Shown here piece after piece: positions 55,498 to 64,000 of a stretch of DNA of 64,000 bases. The DNA is from Corythucha ciliata (taxonomy: Eukaryota > Arthropoda > Insecta > Hemiptera > Tingidae): NCBI GenBank assembly GCA_038030265.1, contig CM075939.1:47039253-47103252 (forward strand). The letters are read 5' to 3'. The position numbers and the translations under genes were made by a program. Within the stretch, counting starts at the first letter, position 1. Every line of letters starts with the position of its first letter. Below the pieces are notes generated by a model. It ran no database searches and was not told the origin of the DNA. It saw nothing but the letters and a program-made list of their open reading frames with translations.

Positions 55498-55790
55498 TTG
55501 ACAGTTTCCAGTGCACTATGTCCGTTTCCAGCTCTCTATGTCAGTTTCCAAGTGACATTTTCAGTTTCCAGGCCATTTCATGTCACTTAGCAGTTTGTGG
55601 GCCACTATATGTCAGTTTCCCGGCAACTATGTCAGTTTCCAGGTTACTACTTAGTCAGTTTCCACAACACCATGCCAATTCCTAGGCCACTTTGTCAGTT
55701 TCCATGTCACTTTGACCATTTTCATGACACCTAGTCAGTTTCCAGGCCACTATGTCAGGTTCCAGGTTACTTGGTCATTTTCCCGGTTTT
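55498..55790. repeat. Continuation of the 20-bp minisatellite
   Basis: Units such as cagtttccaggccactat, the same family as 51700-52446, split from it by the hAT-like element. Confidence 0.8.
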
Positions 55791-56375
55791 TTTCAGATTC
55801 AGGACTGTACCGTTCTGATTTTTGTGGACTGTATATGATAGTGAAAGAGGGGGGGGGTGGTACAAATAGTGAGAATTTCAAATTGATGAAAGAGGTTTGG
55901 CACGAGTGGTTGAGTTGCTTATAGCTAGGAAAAAGAAAGTAAGGACTTACGCTGATTCCCAACGACCTGAAGACGTCCGCCGGCGGAGATGAAAGGCGAT
56001 CGGTGCGGTAATAGCGTGCGCGGTTTGGAATCAAAGAGGGGGTTTTCGGGAAAAGTGAAAACTATTAAGCAAACACCACTCGATTTTTACACAAATAACT
56101 GAAATCTAATTTGGCGGTACTTGAGCCGCAAGGAGGGCGAGCGGAGAGCGAAACTTAATCGAGAGCTAGCGGTAGACTGAAGTATAAATTTTATGTACAG
56201 AAGAAGTGGGGAGGAAAACTAATAGAGAAAAAAAATGAAATTCGCACCTTGTTGGCGCCGGGAGCGGACTTAGAAAACCTAGACAGAAAATTATTCGAAG
56301 AGAGAAGAGAAAAACAAAATAAAGATCGCTACGAAAAAAACTATTTCTAAAATATTTATACAGGTCTCAAACAAG
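55791..56375. other. Unassigned sequence interrupting the 20-bp minisatellite
   Basis: Array units stop near 55790 and return at about 56376, so this 585-bp piece is probably an insertion. It has a G run near 55850 and no coding motif. Terminal repeats were not recognised. Confidence 0.45.
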
Positions 56376-56700
56376 GACCACTATGTCAGTTTCCAGGCCA
56401 CTTTGTCAGTTTTCCAGAACACAATGTTTGTTTCCAGGCTATTTTTTCAGTTTCCAGGTCACTTAGATCATTTTCATGACACGCAGCCGGTCACATTGAC
56501 ATTTTCCAGAGCACTATGTCTGTTTCCAGGTTACTCAGTCAGTTTCGAAGTTACTTTTTCAGTTTCTAGGCCATTTCATGTCACTTAGCCAGTTTCCGGG
56601 TTACATAGTCAGCTTCCAGGTTAATCATTCAGTTTCCTCTGGCCACTTTGACTGTTACCAGACTGCTTAGTCAGTGTAAAGGTCACTTTCCTGTGAATAA
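56376..56700. repeat. Third block of the 20-bp minisatellite
   Basis: Units such as gtcagtttccaggccact resume and continue for about 15 copies, ending near 56700. Confidence 0.8.
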
Positions 56701-56879
56701 GTTCAGGGTTCTCGATTGATAATAAGGACTAATATTTTATTATTGAAGATGTAAATGAAGGAACAAAAATTGCTGCAAGATTTGTTCTTGTGCAGCCAAA
56801 AAGAGTAACGCGTGCGGTGCCAAGAAACTAGGGGAGACACTAAAGCAATTTTGAAGGCGCAAATCGTTACTGAAACCAT

Positions 56880-57620
56880 CAGGGGGGGGGGGGGTGATCA
56901 GTTTGATCTGACCATTTTTAGAGCGTGAAGCGTTCAGTACAAGCATGCCAGTTGTAGGGCGTGAACAGCCAGTTTTGCTATTTTTATGGCACGAATAGTC
57001 AATTTAGACCGCGAGGAGGCCCAGTTTGTCCATTTTTGACCCGCAAGTTGGTTAATTTTGCCAATTTCCAGACAGGAATAATCTGTTTGGGTCATTTCAA
57101 AGCTGAGACCTTATTCACTAAAATTTAGCGCCGGTGGAAAAACATTTATGTTCCATTCCCGGAAGGACGGGTGGATAGCGCCGGCGCTAACTTTTAGTGA
57201 ATAAGGCGTTAGTTCAGTTCAAATACATACATATGTATTTATAAGCTACATGGAGCCATTTTTGTTAATTTTAGGGTGTGAATAGTCATCAGTGGCCAGG
57301 AACAAGAATCACTTCTTCAGGCATTCAGCAGGGTGCATTGTCAGTTAATCCAGTTTCAGGGCTCTCAAAGTTACTTTGGCCAATTTTAACGCGCAAACAG
57401 TCAGTTTAGCTGTTTTCATGGCGCGAGTTGTCAGTTTGGCCATTTTTAGGGCAGATGAAGTCCGTTTGACTATTTTCGAGACGTGAATCGTCATTTTTTG
57501 TCATTTTCTGGCGCGACTATTATAGTCAGTTTTAGCCGTTTTTATGGCGGGGATGGCTAGTTTAGCAATGTTTAGTGGCTTTCAATCCATTTTTAGTAGA
57601 GTGAAACACGCAGTTTCTCA
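56880..57620. repeat. About 30-bp minisatellite (ccatttttagggcgcgaatag type)
   Basis: After a 14-base G run near 56881, units such as tttggccatttttagggc / gcgaatagtcag recur at about 30 bases, interrupted by a foldback (57109-57206). Same family as 41870-42640, opposite strand. From about 57640 to the takeout start at 57975 nothing was recognised. Confidence 0.7.
57109..57206. mobile_element. Small foldback element (98 bp)
   Basis: Arms ccttattcactaaaatt continuing tagcgccgg (57109-57134) and ccggcgctaacttttag continuing tgaataagg (57181-57206) are reverse complements except at one position. The interior of 46 bp contains tggaa...ttcca, a second small hairpin. It interrupts a minisatellite. 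Probably a very short MITE. Confidence 0.75.
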
Positions 57621-57974
57621 AGCCCCTCCCCTTGAGTGAATCGTGAATCCCTGTATACCTTGGAAGAAGAGGGACAGATAGATAAAACGTTCAGATATAG
57701 GTAAAATAATTCACGTGAATTGTTTTGTGAATTTGCTTATTGCTCAAGAGCTTGAGAGTTTTGATGAAGGTGAAATGAAGAGGCGGATAAAGACAAAGTG
57801 CAATAAATAGCATTTAAAAATAAAAAAAGCACCGTAAACCTTAATCGCTACAATAGTGAGAAAAAAGTGAATATTATAATTTTAACAGAAGAGATTGTTA
57901 GGTAAGACATCCATATTTAAATAGACTGGAAAACGTGTGAATCGAGCAGTACGAAACGTATTTCTACCGTGAAA

Positions 57975-59110
57975 ATGGTTACCCTTAAATTACCGCTTGC
58001 GGCGTTGTTCTTGTTTGGAACGGCTGTCCATGGGGATGACCTGCGTGAGTATAGAAAACTAATGTGACGGGCTGAACCTTTCTCAATTTGCTCGATTTTT
58101 CCTGTATGTTTGTTTGTTAGCGGCGGGCTGGATGGTTTGTAGAAGGTCAGACCCTGAGCTCAAGTTATGTTTGAAACAGGCCGTAATGACCGTGACTCGA
58201 ACTTTACTAGACGGTACTTTTGTAACGTTTCTCCCTTTAAAATAAGAAACGGTTGTTTAACTCGGCGATGTGTACAATATTAGGGGACAAAAAATTGGGA
58301 CTACCCAGTCTCGACCCGATTTTCATTCCATCGATGACATTTTCCGACTCAGGAAGTGGTGGACCGGTTCAAATGAAAGCCATTTTCATCAATTACACGG
58401 TGTCGGTCTCAAGAGCGTCGAAATTCAGAACGTCGAGTATACACACACACCTTCCCTATTTATTCACCTGTTGTGCCTCACGTTTACTCTTTTCGTATAG
58501 TTTCGATGTATAAAAACTGAACATCACGGTGAAATTACGTGCACCGCAGTTCTTCGTCGATGGGAAATTCGACATTACCGGTAAAATTCTCAAACTGCCA
58601 CTATCCGGAGCCGGTGACGCCATCATAAAACTTTGTACGATTTTGTTTTTCAAAATTTATGACTCAAATCAACAGATTTTCAACCTGAAAATAAATAAAT
58701 AAATAACTTAGCCGACGTCATCATTAATGGAGTAATACAGCTTGCCACGATTAAGAAAAACAGCTCGAAATATTTCCAAGTCAAGAAATTTGTCGTGTCT
58801 TTGACTATCGCCAAGGCTGAAAATCAATTTCGCAACTTGTTCAACGGCGATGAAAAGCTCAGTAAGCTACAACTACGTCCCCCCTCCCCCCTCATACTTT
58901 TTCGGCCTTTTTTTTTGTTTCTAGGCTGTCAGATTAACAAATTAATAAATGAGAACTCTGAAGAAGTGTACCGTGAGGTGGGGCCATCGATCAACGACGC
59001 CTACACAAAGTCCTTCACGCTTTTCATCAGGAAAATATTCGAGACTTTCCCCATGTCCGCCGTGATGAAATTGAAATTGTTGAAAATCTCGACGCTTCGA
59101 AGGAAATTCA
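57975..59110 (+). pseudogene. Takeout / JHBP-family secreted protein gene, six exons, two coding defects
   Basis: Proteins of this family are secreted and bind small hydrophobic ligands such as juvenile hormone-like molecules. Exons inferred from GT..AG and phase: 57975-58044, 58121-58213, 58284-58436, 58501-58634, 58712-58861, 58925-59110, about 262 codons, as usual for the family. Exon 1 is a signal peptide (MVTLKLPLAALFLFGTAVHG). Exon 2 has WMVCRRSDPELKLCLKQAV with the conserved cysteine pair; exon 3 has LGLPSLDPIFIPSMTF; exon 4 FFVDGKFDITGKILKLPLSG; exon 5 NQFRNLFNGDEKL; exon 6 CQINKLINENSEEV. Two defects: a single-base loss near 58402 (VxGLKSVEIQNV continues in the next frame) and an in-frame TAA at 58511-58513. 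All other phases agree. The 3' end meets an antisense LINE, so a last exon may be missing. It is a recent pseudogene, or an active gene with assembly errors. Confidence 0.88.
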
Positions 59111-59119
59111 GTAAGTTTT

Positions 59120-59448
59120 TTAAATCGGGTAGTTTTTATTTTTTAGGTAGTGACCCAGCGTTCGACCGCGAAGATAGGGCAGATGTCGACGGCATGCTCC
59201 AGGGATGCTGGAAGGCCGCAGTCTGTGCAATTTGGCATCATTCTCCGGGTGTAATAGCATGCCTGAGTTATTCTCGTATGGCCAATTCGAATGCGGGTAA
59301 GCACAATATTTTCTTTCCGTGTTAGTTCCGGGTGATCGTATGTCCCTTTGACACTCAATTTGATCGTACTCAGGTTTGTGCTTGTAGCGTTCCACTGCAT
59401 TTGCCAGTCACTCCAGATGGCTTCCTCCAAATTTCGCTGCTCATCCAC
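59120..59448 (-). pseudogene. LINE C ORF2, C-terminal region
   Basis: Minus strand. KENIVLTRIRIGHTRITQ and CYYTRRMMPNCTDCGLPAS then LEHAVDICPIF form the RxxIGHTRxTH / C-x2-C...H...C region that ends ORF2 of I-group LINEs, after RNase H. It stops at about 59143 (WVTT), with only some 30 bases to the takeout exon 6 edge, so the 3' UTR is very short or cut. Confidence 0.8.
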
Positions 59449-59930
59449 GAGCGGAAGCAGGGTCTCGCAGGTTACTGGGAGTTCCGTCGCTCTTTTGCCG
59501 ATGTAATCAGCTCTCTCATTCCCGTTTATACCGCAGTGTCCCGGTACCCAGGTAAGAACAACGTTATTTCCTCAATCTACTGTACTCCTCTCTTATCCTT
59601 TCCGTCTCTGGTTGAGCCCTGCATAAGTGAGAGAATCAGCGATTTTGAGTCGGTGCGAATAATAGTTTTTATTGAGGTCGGAGGACATTCTGAGCGCATA
59701 AAGTACGGCGTACTGCTCCGCTGTATAGACAGACGCATGATCTGGTAACCTCCATGAGTATTCATTGTCTGGTCATTTGAACACGGCACATGCAACGCCA
59801 GTCGAAGTTTTGGACCCATCAGTATAAAATTTCTCATAGTTTGCATATTTACTTAACATTTCTCTGCAGAAGACACTGTATTCTTCGACTGAAGTTCGCT
59901 CTTTGATTTTATGTATGAGGCTTCGTTAGT
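59449..59930 (-). pseudogene. LINE C ORF2, RNase H domain
   Basis: Minus strand, in two frames. KFYTDGSKTSTGVACAVF carries the first Asp of RNase H, and SVYTAEQYAVLYAL the Glu. The following IIRTDSKSLILSLMQG (frame 59846-59577) has the next Asp. The frame changes around 59700. An RNase H after RT puts this LINE in the I group rather than with LINEs A and B, which lack it. RNase H removes the RNA template after copying. Confidence 0.78.
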
Positions 59931-60064
59931 AGAGGGCACTTCGTTAGTTTCAGTGGAAGGACAGGCCCCACACTAGATCCAACGCTATTCATTATGACAT
60001 TTGCCTTTGTATATGGCGCGTCCTGGAAGGGAGCCTAGCATACATATCAAATAGGGGTGACTTA

Positions 60065-61447
60065 TCAACTCTTGATGAAGTAGGAATCAATGGCCGTGCC
60101 TTGAGCGACGCGAAGCATATCAGCGTATTCTTGTTTCTCCGTATTCCCACATTCTACATAGAGGCTTTCCATTCTACTGGTCTTTAGATCCCCGCTTATC
60201 AATCTAAGCCCGGTGTTATATACCTGATCTAGCGGACGAAGCCATGTCTTGCGGGCTGATCCGTGTATTGTGGCTCCATAGTCCAGTCTACTACACAGAA
60301 GCGTCTCAAAGATTCTATCTAGCATTTTTCTATCGCTTCCCCAGCTGTGCCTTGATACTATCTGCAATATTCTAAGAGCTTTTTGTGACTTATTCTACAA
60401 ATATTGAACATGCTCCTTCCATCGAAGCTGCTCATCAAAAATAATTCCTAGGTATTTCACCGACGGGCGATATGGTATTGTGGTCCCGTACAACGTTAGC
60501 GGAATATGGGGATGGGCCTTCCGGAGTCGGCAAAAGTGCACAGCGTTTGTCTTCTGCACCGAAAATTCCAGTCCGATATTCCTGCCCGTCTCCACCAATT
60601 CATCTATACCCAGCTGCAGTTCTACGGGCACCTCATCTCTCTCGTGCGCCAAAAGCATAACTATGTCATCCGCGTATGCCACGACTTCAATTCTCGGGGT
60701 CGCCAGACATACCAGCTGGTTGATCCCTACTATGAAGAGGGTAGGACTCAACACGGATCCTTGAGGGTTACCTTTTCGAATCGGAACTGTATCAGTTACA
60801 GTCTGCCCAATTCTGACACGTAATTTCCTGCTTGTGAGGAATGACCCGATGAAGAGCAAGAGGCGTCCCTGCATTCCCCATCGTCGAAGTTGAGCCAGTA
60901 TTGCGCTGGGATCTATGCTGTCAAATGCCTTCTTGATGTCGAAGAACACGGCTGTTACATGTATTCTGTCCAAAAAAGCAACCTGGATGTAAGCCTCTAG
61001 ATAAGTAAGTTGGTCTGTGGTGGACCTATTCGCTTTGAACCCTGCCTGGGTTCCCGTTAATCTTTGTTTGCTCTCGAGTTCCCAAAGAAGTCTTTTATTT
61101 ATTATTCTTTCGAGAAGCTTTCCTAGGCAACTTGTCAACGATATTGTGCGATAGCTGGAGGGTTTATGAGGGTCTTTCCCAGGTTTCAGAAGCGGGATTA
61201 CCTCAGCAACCTTCCATTCTGCCGGGTACGTGGCTGTGCTCCACACAGAGTTGAGAATCTCCAACAGACGAGGATGCTGCTCAGTAGGGATGTTCTTTAA
61301 AAACGCATTTGGTATATCGTCTGGGCCGGGGGCAGTGTTCTTTGTGGCTTTCAGGGCCTCATCCAGTTCCTCTTGAGTGATAGGAGCATTATACAGTTCC
61401 TCGACGACGGGGACTTCTATCTGATCGATGCCACTTTCTTCCATCAC
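60065..61447 (-). pseudogene. LINE C ORF2, reverse transcriptase
   Basis: Minus strand. The main frame (61447-60395, 350 codons) has NTAPGPDDIPNAFLKN, SYRTISLTSCLGKLLERII, GFKANRSTTDQL, FFDIKKAFDSID (about residues 168-179) and GNPQGSVLSPTLF. The catalytic YADD is intact at about residue 258, followed by VKYLGIIFDEQLRW. The thumb continues at 60367-60065 (LLCSRLDYGATIHGSA, LRPLDQVYNTGLRLISG) after a frame break near 60390. It is the best-preserved RT in the window. Upstream and downstream frame breaks mean the copy as read is not functional. Confidence 0.92.
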
Positions 61448-61679
61448 ACTGTTATACCTGAGACGATCTCAGAGTTATGGTTTTCTGGAGGGCTGTTCCT
61501 CCGGACTTGTAAAGTGATTAGCAAGAATGTTAGCTACCTGGAAGGGATCGGTTTCGGTACCTCCATCTGCGAGTAACACTGGAGGAGCTTTACTTGACTG
61601 TCTACCTTGAAGACTCTTCAACTTCCACCAGACCTCCTTAGGGGCGGCATTAGAGCTGATTGTGGAAACGTATTGTTCC

Positions 61680-61933
61680 CAGGATGCCTTCTTGGCAGCC
61701 AGTTAGACCTGCCTTTCTTTCACTCTCAATATTTTAAAAGCTGCCAAATTTCGCTCGGTGGGGTGTCGCCTGAATATATTAAAAGCTCTTTTCTTATTTT
61801 CAATTGCCTCGCTACATTGCCTGTTCCACCAGGGGACCATTTGCCGTTTGTGGCGCGACGGTCTTGTTCTTGGAATAGAATTCCTGGCTACCGTTAGCAG
61901 ACTTGTCGTGGATTGTTGTACATCTCTTATCAC
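61680..61933 (-). pseudogene. LINE C ORF2, linker between endonuclease and RT
   Basis: Minus strand. VPWWNRQCSEAIENKKRAF then RRHPTERNLAAFKILR is the conserved PWWN segment lying between endonuclease and RT in I/Jockey-group LINEs. It is separated by short frame changes from both neighbours. Confidence 0.8.
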
Positions 61934-61999
61934 ATCTCCCGTAGCGGCTGGGAGTTTAACGTTTTGCCGATAGGCGTCCCAATCCGCTTGTTCTGTTTT

Positions 62000-62666
62000 T
62001 CATTTTGGTGGAACCGAGATCTCGACTTGGTAAAAAGGCAAATTTATGACGATCGGAAAGTGGTCGGATAGAAGTAAGCTATCCAGAACCCTCCATTCTA
62101 TGCCAAGGGCCAAACTAAGAGAACAGATACTAATATCTATAGCATTGAATCTTCCGCTGGCGGAGATGAAATGTGTTGGCGACCCGTCATTCAAAATTGT
62201 TAGGCCCCTGGTGTTTACAATATCCGCGATTTCCTCTCCTTTAGGTCCCGTTGTTTCTGAGCCCCACGCGCTATTGTGGACATTGAAGTCACCTAATAGC
62301 AGCACTGGACGAGGGAGCTGGTCGATAAGGTTTTCGACTTCCTCTTTGGCCCATCTTTGATCTGGCAGGTAGAGCGAGCATATAGTAACATCGTACGGAA
62401 CCCTTAGCCTGACTGCCACTGCTTGTAACGAAGTCACATAGTTTATTTTGGTGTACCTAGTGAAAGTCTGATCGAATGAAAATCGCGACGCCTCCATGTT
62501 GTCTTCCACCGATCTCGGGTGTTAATGATTTCGCAATGACATCGTATCCCTGCAATGTATACTCGTCTTTTGCGTGCAGGTGAGTCTCCTGCAAGGCAAT
62601 AACGAAAGGCATCCAGTTTTCAAGCTCATCGGAGTGATGTCGTAGTCCTCTAAGGTTCCACTGCAA
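62000..62666 (-). pseudogene. LINE C ORF2, APE-type endonuclease
   Basis: Minus strand. The N-terminal frame (62666-62457) has QWNLRGLRHHSDEL, VIALQETHL and GGVAIFIRS. After a shift near 62490 the frame 62509-62000 has VTICSLYLPDQRW, PVLLLGDFNVHNSAWGS and FNAIDISICS, then LLLSDHFPIVI. The catalytic Glu (QET), Asp-Asn (GDFN) and SDH are all present. Only the frameshift spoils it. It nicks DNA for target-primed reverse transcription. Confidence 0.88.
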
Positions 62667-62831
62667 TATTCCGAATTAATTTTCTTGTTCCATTCTTCGT
62701 TGTTATTCGTTCATTTCCTTTTGCCTTTTTGTCGCTGCTCTTCCCAGCTTCCCCGTCTTCTTCCCTGCGGCCAACCTTTTTTCTTTTTCTCGTTGGACGC
62801 AGTTCCATTTTCTTCTTCCGCGTTGATTTGT

Positions 62832-63959
62832 TTATTGACGGTTCCCTTTTTGGGGATCCACGGTCTTAGGAGTGGAAAATGCCGAGTCATGTTCCTTTCC
62901 CTTCTGAGTTGGCGTGTTCTCGGTAGTTGCCATGTTTCCAGGGATAGGTTCAGTGCTCTTTTCCTGCACCTTATCATGTCTTCCCTTTTCAATAATTGTG
63001 CTCGTACGGTACACCTGCTCGTACACCTTTTCCTTTCTCAATCCTGTATCCTCACCAGGACTACCAACACTGGCCACTTGCCTCTTCCCGATTTCGAAGG
63101 AGTACTGTGGTATATTTCGCGCTATTTGTGTTGTTTGGTTTGCCTCTTTTCTTTCATTCGGTTTGCCCAATTCATTTCTGACCGGCATCCTTTTTACCTT
63201 CTCCACGTATGATATGGATTCTTTCACACGGGATGAGCTTCTCGCTTGTGATTTCGCCTGGAAGTAGCTACACCCAACAGTAGCTATGATTTTTTCAACC
63301 TCTTTTTCGAATTTAAAAATCGGACAGTCTCTGTAACTAGACTTGTGCACACCTTCACAATTAATGCATCTAGGCGGATTATTGCATGGCGAAGCACTGC
63401 GGCTTGACCGACATGTGCTTGATGTGTGTCCATATTTTTGGCAGTTAAAACACCGAAGTGGGTTGTAGATGTAGGGCCGAACCTTGAACTTTTGATAGGC
63501 CACTGTAATTTCTTTTGGGAGAACGTTCCCTTTGAAAGTAAGGATAGTTGTGTTTAACCTTTCTTCCAAGCCATTACTATCTTTTTTTGTCAGCATTTTT
63601 ACAGAGCAGACGTTATGTGCCTCAAGGAATTCTAATAATTCCTCTTCGGTCGCGTATTTTAAATCCTTTGCAGTTATGACTCCTTTCATTGTATTGAATC
63701 TCTCTGGCACATTAGCCAGCACTTCCATGGCTCCTAGCTTTGTTAGTGACTTTATCTTTTTAGATTGGTCTTCGGTGAGTGCTTCCACGAGGAGTGACCC
63801 GTTTCTGAGCTTCCTCACATCACTCACCGTTCCAACAGCTTTATTAACCTCCCTAGCTATAAGAAATGGAGACACCTTTTCAAACGTGCTTCCAATTCTA
63901 TTTAGTACAATGAACTTCTCCCATACTCGTTCTACATGATCTGAATTTCTGACCTGCAT
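62832..63959 (-). CDS. LINE C ORF1, gag-like protein with zinc knuckles
   Basis: A 375-codon minus-strand frame without interruption, ATG at 63959. VGTVSDVRKLRNGSLLVEAL and RFNTMKGVITAKDLKYATE are the conserved N-terminal region of I/Jockey-group ORF1. CFNCQKYGHTSSTC (residues about 170-183) and CINCEGVHKSSYRDC (about 198-212) are CCHC knuckles that bind RNA. The C-terminal third is Lys/Glu-rich and of low complexity. The frame might begin further upstream, beyond the window edge at 64000. Transcription would run against the takeout gene. Confidence 0.85.
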   Translation of the reverse strand: MQVRNSDHVERVWEKFIVLNRIGSTFEKVSPFLIAREVNKAVGTVSDVRKLRNGSLLVEALTEDQSKKIKSLTKLGAMEVLANVPERFNTMKGVITAKDLKYATEEELLEFLEAHNVCSVKMLTKKDSNGLEERLNTTILTFKGNVLPKEITVAYQKFKVRPYIYNPLRCFNCQKYGHTSSTCRSSRSASPCNNPPRCINCEGVHKSSYRDCPIFKFEKEVEKIIATVGCSYFQAKSQARSSSRVKESISYVEKVKRMPVRNELGKPNERKEANQTTQIARNIPQYSFEIGKRQVASVGSPGEDTGLRKEKVYEQVYRTSTIIEKGRHDKVQEKSTEPIPGNMATTENTPTQKGKEHDSAFSTPKTVDPQKGNRQ

Positions 63960-64000
63960 GTAATTTTTCTGTGTTCCAGGTACAACATTTTTTGGTGATC

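Noticed and set aside
51424..57660. One large element with gtataca-type inverted ends
   Set aside because: The similarity between the ends is short and no target duplication was found.

Overview
This is a stretch of an AT-rich eukaryotic nuclear genome, almost certainly an insect. The evidence is one interrupted gene of the takeout / juvenile-hormone-binding (JHBP) family, which is an insect family, with short introns bounded by GT..AG. It sits among BEL/Pao, Gypsy, piggyBac, hAT-like, Penelope-like and several LINE-type elements. No bacterial operons, tRNA or rRNA genes were seen. The species cannot be fixed from the sequence. Runs of 9-15 C or G are unusually frequent throughout.

Layout. 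1-3.9 kb: no gene seen. 3.9-5.6 kb: a Gypsy remnant (-) with polypurine tract, and a broken THAP zinc-finger domain (-). 7.8-8.5 kb: Penelope-like (PLE) GIY-YIG remnant (+). 8.8-11.1 kb: BEL/Pao remnant (-). 11.3-13.1 kb: minisatellite. 15.7-18.0 kb: a LINE 3' end split by a 1.86-kb hAT-like element that carries a 30-bp minisatellite. 18.3-23.5 kb: a 5.2-kb TIR element flanked by TA, holding a 91-bp satellite, a hAT copy, two MITEs and a PLE remnant. 23.5-25.6 kb: a second minisatellite-carrying hAT-like element. 26.1-32.0 kb: a 5.9-kb hAT-like composite with an inner hAT and a decayed piggyBac. 35.0-39.6 kb: LINE A (+), whose ORF2 is split by a Penelope-like insertion with 278-bp inverted arms and an 11-bp target duplication. 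40.8-43.8 kb: a TIR element with a solo LTR and another minisatellite-carrying hAT. 44.0-46.9 kb: LINE B (-), a relative of LINE A. 46.9-51.0 kb: no gene seen. 51-57.6 kb: minisatellites and a hAT-like element. 58.0-59.1 kb: the takeout/JHBP gene in six exons, with one nonsense and one frameshift defect. 59.1-64 kb: a long I-group LINE (-) that runs off the end of the window and abuts the last takeout exon.

The window is therefore mostly nested transposons. Three things stand out. First, several independent hAT-like elements with 8-bp target duplications each carry an internal array of about 20-31-bp degenerate units. Second, the two related LINEs A and B both have ORF1 and ORF2 in one frame separated by a single UGA followed by CUR GG, a context known for leaky termination. 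Third, the Penelope-like copies combine inverted arms with a CUGANGA-hairpin-GAAA motif that resembles a hammerhead core. All protein assignments come from reading motifs by eye; no database search was run.
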